From Sinorhizobium chiapasense (lineage in GTDB: Bacteria; Pseudomonadota; Alphaproteobacteria; Rhizobiales; Rhizobiaceae): a DNA stretch of 64,000 nt. This document shows positions 44,315 to 52,724 of this stretch, in pieces; the stretch's first letter is position 1; each line of letters begins with the position of its first letter. The DNA lies in NCBI RefSeq assembly GCF_036488675.1, contig NZ_CP133148.1, positions 806,001 through 870,000 on the forward strand, read 5' to 3'. The notes under the pieces were generated by a model. The model saw nothing but the letters and a program-made list of their open reading frames with translations, was not told the origin of the DNA and did no database searches. A program made the translations under genes and the position numbers.

Positions 44315-45199
44315 CTAGGTGTTGATCTTTGCCTTGAAGACCAGCAGATCCTGCCAGGCAAAGCGCTTGTTGACCGGCGCGGTCACGAGATCTTGGGGAT
44401 GCAGCGTGGCCAGCGCCGGAACGCTGTGCCCGCCTGCGGAAAGCTCGCGCCATTCCCCCCGCAATTGATGTATCGTATCGCCGCCGCCGAAGAAGAAGCG
44501 AGCTGTGAAGTTTCCAAGAAGCAGCAATTGCCTGGGCTCGGCAAGTGCGATCTGCCGCTCGATGAAGGGGCGGCAGATATCCGCCTCGCGGCCAGAAGGC
44601 ACGCGATTGCCGGGTGGGCGCCAGGGTACGACATTGGTCAGCAGCACGTCCTGCCTTGCAAGGCCGATTCCGAAAAGCATGCGCTCGAGGATTTCACCCA
44701 GCCTGCCGGCGAATGGCTGACCATCGCGATCGTCATCCGCATAGGGCATCGGTCCGACGATCATGACCCCGGAAGCGGGATCGCCCTCGGCGAAGACGAG
44801 ATTGCGGGCACTGTTCTTCAGATTGCAATGGTTGAAGGATTCCATCGCAGTTCTGAGTTCCGGCAGCGAGCGCGCTGTTTCCGCGGCGAATCGGGCCTCC
44901 TTGACGGCTTGCTCGTCGGGAATCGCCACGGACGGAGGGGAGGCTGCCGGTGCTGCAGGCGCGGCATTGCGGGACTGGGCGGGTGCCGGTGGCTTCGCTT
45001 CCGCAACTTGCCTTTGCCCGGTGCCCGTCGGAGCGCTTTGCGGCATGCCGCGTGTTTCCACGCGCCTTGCCTTCATCCCTTCGAATTCGGCGAACCGGTC
45101 GACGGCTTCGTCTTCCAGCAGCCATTCGACGCCCGCATCCGCGTGGAAGGCGAGAAGGGCGGCAAGCTCTGCAGGGGAAAGGTCGTTGGCCGGGATCAT
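44315..45199 (-). CDS. Uracil-DNA glycosylase superfamily protein, family-4-like but lacking two cluster cysteines
   Basis: 294 residues. An alanine/proline-rich N-terminal stretch (about 45-90) precedes a UDG domain. Motif 1 reads MIVGPMPYADDDRDGQPFAGRLG and motif 2 TLHPQDL, both altered from the usual GEAPGADED and HPSYLLR. Family 4 enzymes bind [4Fe-4S] with four cysteines. Here FNHCNLKN keeps one where CxxC is expected, TNVVPWRPPGNR has tryptophan for cysteine, and only ADICRPF keeps the last. The cluster is therefore probably absent. It likely still removes uracil or another damaged base, but activity is uncertain. It lies 40 bases downstream of the Hsp70-like gene. Confidence 0.78.
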   Translation of the reverse strand: MIPANDLSPAELAALLAFHADAGVEWLLEDEAVDRFAEFEGMKARRVETRGMPQSAPTGTGQRQVAEAKPPAPAQSRNAAPAAPAASPPSVAIPDEQAVKEARFAAETARSLPELRTAMESFNHCNLKNSARNLVFAEGDPASGVMIVGPMPYADDDRDGQPFAGRLGEILERMLFGIGLARQDVLLTNVVPWRPPGNRVPSGREADICRPFIERQIALAEPRQLLLLGNFTARFFFGGGDTIHQLRGEWRELSAGGHSVPALATLHPQDLVTAPVNKRFAWQDLLVFKAKINT

Positions 45200-45239
45200 G
45201 ACGCGAATTTAGCAGATCGTTGGGAGCGGTCCAGCGGCA

Positions 45240-46535
45240 TCAGGCAGCTTCGGCCGTCCAGGTCGCGATGTCCTGCCGCTCGCCGATCAACGCCAGCCCA
45301 TGCGCGATCGACAGGAGTTCTCCACCGCTTTCGATCTTTGTCCGCTCGAAGCGGTTGTCGAAGATCCGCCTTGCCGCCGGTACGAAGGACGTGCCGCCGG
45401 TAAGGAATACCTTGTCGATCGTTGCCGGCGCCGTCTCCGTTTTCTGAAGCACTTCATCGAGTGCCTGTTCGATGCGGGCAAGGTCAGGCGCGATCCAGGT
45501 CTCGAAGTCGGCGCGCCGAACCGTCCTGCGCGCCCGTTCGCCGAGCGGCGCAAAGAAGAACTCGGTTTCCTCCGCCTGCGACAGCCGCATCTTGGTGGCT
45601 GAAACCGCCTGGTAGAGCGGGTAGCCCTCGTCGTGCTCGATCAGGTCCACGAAGGCTTCGAGCTTTTCCGGCTCCAGGCTCGCGCGGACGAGCTTCTTCA
45701 ATTCAGTGAAATCTTTCAACGTTTTGAAGATCGAAAGCTGATTCCAGCGGCCGAAATTGGCGTAGTAGCTCGACGGCACTTCAAGCAGCTTGTCGAAGCT
45801 CTTGAAGAGACTCCCCTTTCCAATCAGCGGCGAGACGATGTTGTCGATGATGCGGAAGTCGAAGTGATCGCCCGCGATGCCGACGCCGGCATGCCCGACC
45901 GGCATGGCCGTCAGCCGGCCGCCCTGGCTCTCGAAGCGGATGATTGAATAGTCTGTCGTGCCGCCACCGAAATCGGCGACGAGCACCGTCGCGTCCCTGT
46001 CGAGGGTTCGTGCAAAATAGAAGGCTGCCGCGACCGGTTCGTAAACGTAGTGGATTTCCGGAAAGTCAAAGCGTGCCAAGGCGCGATTGTAACGCTCGAG
46101 TGCCAGCTTCTCGTCCGGGTTGGCTCCGGAAAACTGCACCGGACGCCCGACGACGATGCGTGTCAGTTCGCTGTTCCAGTCGCTGCCCGCATAGTCCCTC
46201 AACCGCGCGAGGAACGCGTACATGAGGTCTTCGAAATCGTGCCGCTTGGCGAAGACCAGCGTGCCCTGGAACAACGCACTCGCTGCGAATGTCTTGATCG
46301 ACTGAAGAAAGCGGCATTCGCCGGGATTGTCGATAAATTCCCGGATCGCCGCCTGTCCCACTTCGATCTGCAACGGTTCGCGGCCCGCTTCCTTCAGGAA
46401 CGACAGAGCCGTGCGCGTTGTATCCGATTTGCCCGCCGGACTTTCGACCACGACGGAGCGGGTCGATGTGCTGCCCTGTGACAATGCCAGCACGGAATTG
46501 GTTGTGCCGAAATCGAGGCCGAGGGCGGATGCCAT
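45240..46535 (-). CDS. Hsp70-family protein, YegD-like
   Basis: 431 residues: only the Hsp70/actin-type ATPase domain, without the usual substrate-binding and lid domains. Phosphate motif 1 is GLDFGTTNSVLAL near residues 6-18, phosphate motif 2 VADFGGGTTDYSII near 186-199, and the adenosine motif FLTGGTSFVPAARRIF near 380-395. This matches E. coli YegD, a putative chaperone of unknown client. It is divergent from ETF-ubiquinone oxidoreductase and shares an AT-rich promoter region with it. Confidence 0.88.
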   Translation of the reverse strand: MASALGLDFGTTNSVLALSQGSTSTRSVVVESPAGKSDTTRTALSFLKEAGREPLQIEVGQAAIREFIDNPGECRFLQSIKTFAASALFQGTLVFAKRHDFEDLMYAFLARLRDYAGSDWNSELTRIVVGRPVQFSGANPDEKLALERYNRALARFDFPEIHYVYEPVAAAFYFARTLDRDATVLVADFGGGTTDYSIIRFESQGGRLTAMPVGHAGVGIAGDHFDFRIIDNIVSPLIGKGSLFKSFDKLLEVPSSYYANFGRWNQLSIFKTLKDFTELKKLVRASLEPEKLEAFVDLIEHDEGYPLYQAVSATKMRLSQAEETEFFFAPLGERARRTVRRADFETWIAPDLARIEQALDEVLQKTETAPATIDKVFLTGGTSFVPAARRIFDNRFERTKIESGGELLSIAHGLALIGERQDIATWTAEAA

Positions 46536-46834
46536 GACTTTCTCCGTGTATCGAGCAGTTCGGAAAAATGTGGACGGTTTTCCGGCGTTGCGCTGAAGGG
46601 AAGGGCGGGCCTCCTCGCATGCGGGTGCGGCAAAAGCAAGCAGGATTCGCAGCGATATTTACGTTTACGTCAAAGTAATATAGAGCGCGTGTGGTAAACT
46701 CATGAAGTTGTGCGCAAATGCAGAGATAGTCTGTCGCATCCCGGCTCGACAATTCCGACCGCATTTGCCATGACGGGATGATTTGGCTTGGGAACAGAAC
46801 CGGCGAAAGACCGGCGACACTGGAGAGCATGAGA
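46536..46834 (+). promoter_or_regulatory. Divergent promoter region with a LiuR-like palindrome
   Basis: About 300 bases between the leftward Hsp70-like gene and the rightward ETF-ubiquinone oxidoreductase gene. At 46658-46674 lies TTTACGTTTACGTCAAA, an imperfect palindrome that resembles the operator described for LiuR, a MerR-type regulator of branched-chain amino acid and fatty acid degradation (from memory). The oxidoreductase accepts electrons from these pathways, which fits. Assignment is inference. Confidence 0.45.
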
Positions 46835-48499
46835 ATGACCGAGGCGATGGAACTGCCGGAACGCGAGAGCATGGAATTCGACGTTGTGATCGTCGGCGCC
46901 GGTCCGGCCGGGCTCGCCGCGGCGATCCGGCTGAAGCAGGTCAATCCGGAACTCTCGGTCGTGGTGCTTGAAAAAGGCGCAGAAGTCGGCGCGCACATCC
47001 TCTCCGGTGCCGTCGTCGACCCGATCGGCATCGACCGGCTGTTGCCCGGCTGGCGCGACGAGCCCAACCATCCGTTCAAGACGGAGGTCACCGACGATCA
47101 TTTCCTCTTCTTGGGTCCCGCCGGCTCGATCCGCCTGCCGAATTTCCTGATGCCGCCGCTGATGAACAATCACGGCAACTATATCGTCTCGCTTGGCAAC
47201 GTCTGTCGCTGGCTCGCCACCCATGCGGAAGCCTTGGGCGTCGAGATCTATCCGGGTTTCGCCGCAACAGAAGTGCTCTACAACGACGAGGGCGCGGTGA
47301 TCGGCGTGGCCACCGGCGACATGGGCATCGAACGCTCCGGCGAGCCGGGACCGAACTTCGCGCGCGGCATGGCGCTTCTCGGCAAATACACGCTAATCGG
47401 CGAGGGCGTGCGCGGCTCGCTCGCCAAGGAGCTGATCGCCAAATACAAACTCGGTGAAGGCCGCGACGTGCCGAAATTCGGCATCGGGCTGAAAGAGCTC
47501 TGGGAGGTCAAGCCGGAAAACCACAAGCCCGGCCTGGTGCAGCATTCCTTCGGCTGGCCGCTCGATATGAAGACCGGTGGCGGCTCCTTCCTCTATCATC
47601 TCGAGGACAATCTCGTCGCCGTCGGCTTCGTGGTGCACCTCAATTACAAGAACCCCTATCTGCATCCCTTCGAGGAGTTCCAGCGCTTCAAGACGCATCC
47701 GGCGATCCGCGGCACCTTCGAGGGCGGCAAGCGCCTGTCCTACGGGGCGCGGGCGATCACCGAAGGGGGGTACCAGTCGGTGCCGAAGCTTTCCTTCCCC
47801 GGCGGCGCGCTGATCGGCTGCTCGGCCGGCTTCGTCAACGTGCCGCGCATCAAGGGCAGCCACAATGCGGTGCTATCGGGCATGCTGGCGGCGGAAAAAC
47901 TCGCCGAAGCGATTGCCGCCGGCCGGGCCAATGATGAGCCGGTCGAAATCGAAAACGCCTGGCGGGCGAGCGACATCGGCCGCGACCTGAAGCGGGTGAG
48001 GAACGTCAAGCCGCTGTGGTCGAAGTTCGGCACCGCGGTCGGCGTGGCACTCGGCGGTTTCGACATGTGGACGAACCAGCTGTTCGGCTTCTCCTTCTTC
48101 GGCACGCTGAAGCACGGCAAGACCGATGCGGCCTCGCTCCAACCGGCGGAACAGCACAAGAAGATCGATTATCCGAAGCCGGACGGCGTTTTGACCTTCG
48201 ATCGCCTCTCTTCGGTGTTCCTGTCGAACACCAACCATGAGGAAGACCAGCCGATCCACTTGCAAGTGAAGGATCCCGACCTCCAGAAGCGGTCGGAATA
48301 CGACGTCTTTGCCGGCCCGTCGACGCGCTACTGTCCGGCGGCGGTCTACGAGTGGGTGGAGAAGGACGGCAAGCCGACCTTCGTCATCAACGCCCAGAAC
48401 TGCGTGCACTGCAAGACCTGCGACATCAAGGACCCCAACCAGAACATCAACTGGGTGCCGCCGCAGGGCGGAGAGGGGCCGGTCTATCCGAACATGTAA
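46835..48499 (+). CDS. etfD: Electron transfer flavoprotein-ubiquinone oxidoreductase
   Basis: About 554 residues from the ATG at 46835, nine bases after GGAG; ATG codons at 46829 and 46778 are further upstream. FAD-binding dinucleotide fold FDVVIVGAGPAGLAAAIRL near residues 12-30. The C-terminal ferredoxin-like [4Fe-4S] site is present: RYCPAAVYEW, then NAQNCVHCKTCDIKDPNQNINW, giving the C...CxxCxxC pattern. It passes electrons from acyl-CoA and sarcosine/dimethylglycine type dehydrogenases through ETF to ubiquinone at the inner membrane. Normal length and intact motifs. Confidence 0.95.
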   Translation: MTEAMELPERESMEFDVVIVGAGPAGLAAAIRLKQVNPELSVVVLEKGAEVGAHILSGAVVDPIGIDRLLPGWRDEPNHPFKTEVTDDHFLFLGPAGSIRLPNFLMPPLMNNHGNYIVSLGNVCRWLATHAEALGVEIYPGFAATEVLYNDEGAVIGVATGDMGIERSGEPGPNFARGMALLGKYTLIGEGVRGSLAKELIAKYKLGEGRDVPKFGIGLKELWEVKPENHKPGLVQHSFGWPLDMKTGGGSFLYHLEDNLVAVGFVVHLNYKNPYLHPFEEFQRFKTHPAIRGTFEGGKRLSYGARAITEGGYQSVPKLSFPGGALIGCSAGFVNVPRIKGSHNAVLSGMLAAEKLAEAIAAGRANDEPVEIENAWRASDIGRDLKRVRNVKPLWSKFGTAVGVALGGFDMWTNQLFGFSFFGTLKHGKTDAASLQPAEQHKKIDYPKPDGVLTFDRLSSVFLSNTNHEEDQPIHLQVKDPDLQKRSEYDVFAGPSTRYCPAAVYEWVEKDGKPTFVINAQNCVHCKTCDIKDPNQNINWVPPQGGEGPVYPNM

Positions 48500-48530
48500 T
48501 GTTCATCAGCCGGCACCGCCCCTCGTAAAG

Positions 48531-48565
48531 TGCGCGCGGCCTGGGCCGGGTCGGCCGAGCGCGCA
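48531..48565 (+). terminator. GC-rich hairpin after the ETF-QO gene
   Basis: TGCGCGC / GCGCGCA arms with additional GGCC pairing inside, 31 bases after the stop, followed by ATTTAG. A plausible terminator, though the U-tract is short. Confidence 0.4.
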
Positions 48566-48850
48566 ATTTAGTCGCCGGCGGTGGCCTAAGCCACGGCCGG
48601 CGCATTCGGTTGCCTCGAACAGTTACGCTCCACGAGCCTGAATCTGTCGGAGCGCCCGCGTCGGGCCCGCAGTGAATCCGGTCTTTGGCGAAGGCAGGAC
48701 GGCCGTCCGGGTCCCCTCCGAAAACCCATCAATTATATGTGTTCGGGATGCGGGAGTCAGCGCAATCGCTGACGCAAATGGAAAAGTGTTTGCCCGAAAG
48801 ACTCGGTAGCAATGCTGGGGGCGTCGGTCCGTACGGGCTTGACGGCCGCC

Positions 48851-48952
48851 CTGCAGCGTCTCGCGTCTATCAGGTGCACAAAGGTCGCTGTAGCACTTTG
48901 AATTGCTGCATGTTTTATCCTTAAATCGGCAACGATTTAAGGAAACATGCAG
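48851..48952 (-). repeat. RIME-like palindromic repeat in opposite orientation (copy 5)
   Basis: Read on the minus strand it has both modules. Module 1 has arms CTGCATGTTT and AAACATGCAG and a long CCTTAAATCG / CGATTTAAGG stem. Module 2 carries CTACAGCG but has lost most of the GCGCGTCT stem through changes. It lies between the ETF-QO gene and the betaine-binding protein gene, ending about 120 bases before the latter. Confidence 0.8.
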
Positions 48953-49071
48953 TAAACTGTTGCTTCCATTCCAGCGGATTGGGGCAGGGGCCTTGTTCCG
49001 TTCGCTGCCGGCCGCTGCGGTGAGGCTGGCAGTTCGTCATGGGTACACCGCCAGAACAGAGGGAACCGAAA

Positions 49072-50070
49072 ATGAAGAAATTTCTTGCAACGACTTGTCT
49101 TGCTGCCGGCCTTCTCGGCCTTGGCAGCGCGGCGTCGGCGGCAGAATGCGGCGATGTGACGATCGCCAATATGAACTGGCAGAGCGCCGAAGTGCTGGCG
49201 AACGTGGACAAGTTCATCCTGACCGAGGGCTATGGCTGCAGCGCCGAACTCGTCGTCGGTGACACGGTGCCGACAATTACCTCGATGATCGAAAAGGGCG
49301 AGCCGGATGTTGCGCCCGAAGGCTGGGTCGATCTGCTGCCGGACGTCGTCAATCGCGGCCTCCAGGAAGGCAAGCTCGTCGGCGCGGCGGTCGCGCTCTC
49401 TGACGGCGGCGTGCAGGGCTGGTGGATCCCGAAATACATCGTCGACGCCAATCCGGACATCAAGACGATTGACGATGTCCTGAAACATAAAGAGCTTTTC
49501 CCCGATCCTGAGGATCCGAGCAAGGGTGCCGTTTTCAACGGCCCGCAGGGCTGGGGCGGCACCGTCGTGACGACGCAGCTTTACAAGGCATATGGCGCCG
49601 AGGCTGCCGGTTTCACGCTAGTCGATCCGGGCTCCGCAGCCGGCCTCGATGGCTCGATTGCCAAGGCCTACGAACGCAAGGAAGGTTGGGTCGGCTATTA
49701 CTGGGCACCGACAGCGCTTCTCGGCAAATATGAAATGGTCAAGCTCGATCATGGCGTCCCGGCCGATGCGGCCGAATGGAAGCGCTGCAACACGGTCGCC
49801 GATTGCCCGGATCCGAAGAAGAACGATTGGCCGAAGGACAAGGTCCAGACGCTGGTGACCAAAGCGTTTGCTGATCGCGCCGGCCCGGCGATGGATTATC
49901 TCAAGACCCGCGCCTGGCCGAACCATACCGTCAACAAGCTGATGGCCTGGATGACGGACAACCAGGCGAGCGGCGAAGAAGGCGCCAAGCATTTCCTCGA
50001 GGAGAATCCGGACGTCTGGACCAAGTGGGTCTCTCCGGAAGTGGCAGAGAAGATCAAGGCCGCGCTTTGA
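49072..50070 (+). CDS. ABC transporter substrate-binding protein, glycine betaine/choline (OpuAC/ProX) type
   Basis: 332 residues from the ATG at 49072 (GAGGGAACC upstream). A signal peptide (KKFLATTCLAAGLLGLGSAASA) precedes an OpuAC-type fold. Tryptophan-rich segments such as GWVDLL, VQGWWIPKY, GPQGWGG and GWVGYYWAP are the aromatic cage elements that bind quaternary ammonium ligands, and two cysteines (KRCNTVADCPDP) may form a disulfide. It delivers the ligand to the permease encoded next. The exact ligand is uncertain; related rhizobial systems take betaines, choline or histidine. Confidence 0.85.
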   Translation: MKKFLATTCLAAGLLGLGSAASAAECGDVTIANMNWQSAEVLANVDKFILTEGYGCSAELVVGDTVPTITSMIEKGEPDVAPEGWVDLLPDVVNRGLQEGKLVGAAVALSDGGVQGWWIPKYIVDANPDIKTIDDVLKHKELFPDPEDPSKGAVFNGPQGWGGTVVTTQLYKAYGAEAAGFTLVDPGSAAGLDGSIAKAYERKEGWVGYYWAPTALLGKYEMVKLDHGVPADAAEWKRCNTVADCPDPKKNDWPKDKVQTLVTKAFADRAGPAMDYLKTRAWPNHTVNKLMAWMTDNQASGEEGAKHFLEENPDVWTKWVSPEVAEKIKAAL

Positions 50071-50083
50071 TCTGTTGATGTGA

Positions 50084-50116
50084 ATGGGCGGCGCGCATTT
50101 GATGCGCGCCGCCCAT
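50084..50116 (+). terminator. Perfect 14-base hairpin between binding protein and permease genes
   Basis: ATGGGCGGCGCGCA / TGCGCGCCGCCCAT with a five-base loop TTTGA, 14 bases after the binding-protein stop and 68 before the permease start. Such hairpins commonly attenuate or stabilise, giving more binding protein than permease. No U-run follows, so partial readthrough is likely. Confidence 0.6.
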
Positions 50117-50183
50117 GTTTGAAGACCGGCGGCGAAAACAACAACACGAGAACACCGCCTGGAGCAATGCGAAGGGGAATCAA

Positions 50184-51071
50184 ATGGAATGGCTGACCAA
50201 ATTTCCGCATATGGACGATGACCGGCTTCGAGAACTGAAGAAAGTGATCGACGAGGGCTTCCGGACGTTCACGCGCGCCTATGGCGACGGCATCGAGTCT
50301 TTCTTCGAACCGCTGCAATTCTTTCTGATCCAGTCCGAGCGCTTCATGACGCGGACGCCCTGGCCGATCATCCTGATCCTGGTCGCGCTGATCGCCTGGC
50401 TCGGCAGCCGCAATTGGAAGATAGTGGCCGGTTGCGTGGGCACGCTTCTTGCCATCGGCTATTTCGACATGTGGGACGACACGATGAAGACGATCTCGAT
50501 GATCTTCGTCTGTACCGTCCTGTCGATCGCCATCGGCATACCGATCGGCATCATCATGTCGCGCTCCGATCGTGTCCAGAACCTCGTCAATCCGGTGCTT
50601 GACGTCATGCAGACGATGCCAAGCTTCGTCTACCTCATTCCGGTGGTCATGCTGCTCGGCATCGGCAAGGTTCCGGGCCTCATAGCAGTCGTCATTTATG
50701 CCATCCCGCCGATGATCCGCCTTACCAATCTCGGTATTAGGCTTGTCGACAAGGATGTGCTCGAGGCCGCGGACGCCTTCGGTTCGTCAAGTTGGCAGAA
50801 GCTGAAGAATGTGCAGATGCCGCTTGCCTTGCCGACGATCATGGCCGGTATCAACCAGACGATCATGATGGCGCTCGCCATGGTCGTGATTGCCTCGATG
50901 ATCGGTGTTCAGGGACTGGGCCAGCCGGTATTGAAGGCGATCGCCAACCAGTATTTCACGCTCGGCATCTTCAACGGCCTCGCCATCGTCGGCATCGCGA
51001 TTATCTTCGATCGCGTCAGCCAGGCCTACGGTCATCGCTTGCAGAGACATCGCGAGATCGTGCACGGCTAA
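50184..51071 (+). CDS. ABC transporter permease, glycine betaine/proline (ProW) type
   Basis: About 295 residues from the ATG at 50184 following GAAGGGG. A cytoplasmic N-terminus is followed by six or more helices and the permease loop EAADAFGSSSWQKLKNVQMPLALPTIMAGINQ, whose EAA motif contacts the ATPase. The family block VLDVMQTMPSFVYLIPVVMLLGIGKVPGLIAVVIYAIPPMIRLT is also present. No ATPase gene follows: the next gene is a convergent EamA permease. The ATPase must be encoded elsewhere or shared. Confidence 0.87.
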   Translation: MEWLTKFPHMDDDRLRELKKVIDEGFRTFTRAYGDGIESFFEPLQFFLIQSERFMTRTPWPIILILVALIAWLGSRNWKIVAGCVGTLLAIGYFDMWDDTMKTISMIFVCTVLSIAIGIPIGIIMSRSDRVQNLVNPVLDVMQTMPSFVYLIPVVMLLGIGKVPGLIAVVIYAIPPMIRLTNLGIRLVDKDVLEAADAFGSSSWQKLKNVQMPLALPTIMAGINQTIMMALAMVVIASMIGVQGLGQPVLKAIANQYFTLGIFNGLAIVGIAIIFDRVSQAYGHRLQRHREIVHG

Positions 51072-51089
51072 TGCCAAAGGGCGCAAAAA

Positions 51090-51123
51090 GACGGGCCGGG
51101 AAACCAGTGTTTCCGGGCCTGTC
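51090..51123. terminator. Bidirectional terminator between permease and EamA genes
   Basis: GACGGGCCGGGAAAC pairs with GTTTCCGGGCCTGTC with one wobble and one mismatch. A run of A at 51084-51088 on the left supplies a U-tract for minus-strand transcripts. It stands exactly between the two convergent genes. Confidence 0.65.
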
Positions 51124-51132
51124 TCTCATGCA

Positions 51133-52044
51133 TCATGCCTGCCTTGGGGAGAGAATGCCGGTCGAGAGCGCGACGCCCGCTGAGGTGACGACCGCGGCCG
51201 CGATCTCGAGCGAACCGATCGGTTCCCCGAGCAGGGCTGCACCGCCGAACATGGCAAGTACGGGCGTCAGAGCCGTGAAGGCGGCCGCTTGCGTGCCTCC
51301 CAGACGACGCACGGCAAAGCCATAGGCAAGCGTAGCTGCGAGGCCGGAAAGAACGCCCTGGCTCAAGACCTGGAGACCGACCTCGCCAACGGGAACGCTC
51401 GTCAGCGTGCTGCCGCAGATGGATGCCAGGACGAGGTGAATGAGAAACGACCAGACCGCAATCAGCGCACTGCCCTCCACGGCACTTAGGCCCGAGCGGC
51501 GGAACGCGTGGGTATAGATTGCCCAAAGCGTCGCGGCAGCAGGCAGCAGCATATAGCCCGTCCCGGCGGACCCATCCGATGCGCCGAGGCTGCGGACGAG
51601 CAGGATGGTGACGCCGACGACAATGGCGCCAAAGCCGATGATACGCATGCGATCGGGGCGCTCGCGGAAGAACACGACGCCGATCAACGCGGTCGCGAGC
51701 GGCATTGAGCCGCCGAGCAGAACGCCGACGGACGAAGCAGGCGTTGCGTGGATGGCGAAGGCGGCCACCTGGAAGAAGACGGCGCCCGAGCCCGCCACCA
51801 TCAGGGCAAGAAGCGCCGGCGGCAGCGATTTGGGCATGAGCCCTGTCTTCAGCCAGACAGGCGCAAGCACGAGTGCCGGTATCCCGTAGCGAATGAGGCC
51901 GAGGTCGATCGTCCCGAGCGCCGTTGCGGCGGTATGCCGCGTGGCCAGAATCCAGGTCGCCCAGATCATCACGGTGATGAATGCGCCGGCATAACCGGCT
52001 GCGGCAGGCGCGGCGGAGCCGCGATCGAGTGTCAGGGCAACCAT
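51133..52044 (-). CDS. EamA-family permease
   Basis: 303 residues with ten predicted helices in two EamA repeats: GYAGAFITVMIWATWILATRHTAATALGTIDLGLIRYGIPAL, then GTGYMLLPAAATLWAIYTHAFRRSGLSAV. It is divergent from an Lrp/AsnC regulator gene about 150 bases away, the usual arrangement for an amino acid or metabolite exporter controlled by its neighbour. The substrate is not predictable from sequence. Confidence 0.82.
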   Translation of the reverse strand: MVALTLDRGSAAPAAAGYAGAFITVMIWATWILATRHTAATALGTIDLGLIRYGIPALVLAPVWLKTGLMPKSLPPALLALMVAGSGAVFFQVAAFAIHATPASSVGVLLGGSMPLATALIGVVFFRERPDRMRIIGFGAIVVGVTILLVRSLGASDGSAGTGYMLLPAAATLWAIYTHAFRRSGLSAVEGSALIAVWSFLIHLVLASICGSTLTSVPVGEVGLQVLSQGVLSGLAATLAYGFAVRRLGGTQAAAFTALTPVLAMFGGAALLGEPIGSLEIAAAVVTSAGVALSTGILSPRQA

Positions 52045-52192
52045 TTTCGTGTTCCTTCCCGATGGGTTTGCGAAGGGTTTCGGATCGGGAAGACACTAGC
52101 GCCGAGTGCGAGGGCATGTCCTTGCTATCTATGTCTCACACAGCGTATCTTGAGCAATGATGTGCCAATCCTCTGCAGAAGAACTACTGAAT

Positions 52193-52666
52193 ATGCCAAA
52201 ACTTGATAAATTCGATATTGCCATCCTGAAGATCCTCCAGGAGGATGCGCGCGCGACCAATGTCGAGATTGCCGAGCGCGTGAACTTGTCGCCATCGCCC
52301 TGCCTGCGGCGCATTCGCAATCTGGAGAAATCGGGCGTTCTGCGCGGCTATCGCGCCGACATCGACCGCAAGGAGGTCGGCCTTGGTTTAACAGTCTTCG
52401 TCGAGATCAAAGTCGGCCATCACAGCCAGGAAAACGCACGCCGCCAGCAGGAATCGTTGCTTGCCATCCCGGAGGTGGTCTCCTGCTTTCTGATCTCCGG
52501 CAATGCCGATTTCCTGGCGGAGGTCGTGGTCGAGGACCTCTCGGCCTATGAGAGGCTCTTGACCGAAACCCTTCTGGCCCTGCCGGGCGTTACCGATATC
52601 CGATCGAACTTCGCGATCCGGTCCATCAAGACAGGCGGTCCGCTGAAGCTGCCTTCCTTGCCATGA
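52193..52666 (+). CDS. Lrp/AsnC-family transcriptional regulator
   Basis: 157 residues from the ATG at 52193 (MPKLDKFDIAILKILQEDAR). An N-terminal winged helix-turn-helix, with NVEIAERVNLSPSPCLRRIRNLEKSGVLRGY near residues 24-54, is followed by the RAM effector-binding domain (VFVEIKVGHH; FLISGNADFLAEVVVEDL). Upstream ATG codons to 52157 are possible but less likely. It is divergent from the EamA permease gene, which it probably controls in response to an amino acid. Confidence 0.9.
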   Translation: MPKLDKFDIAILKILQEDARATNVEIAERVNLSPSPCLRRIRNLEKSGVLRGYRADIDRKEVGLGLTVFVEIKVGHHSQENARRQQESLLAIPEVVSCFLISGNADFLAEVVVEDLSAYERLLTETLLALPGVTDIRSNFAIRSIKTGGPLKLPSLP

Positions 52667-52724
52667 CGTTTTTCTCGCGGCACACCGCCGCGGGAAGCGT
52701 CGTTACTCGTATTCTTTCCGCTGC

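Noticed and set aside
43706..45403. 565-codon plus-strand open frame over the uracil-DNA glycosylase region
   Set aside because: Mostly antisense to the glycosylase and two short genes; no ribosome binding site or recognisable domain.
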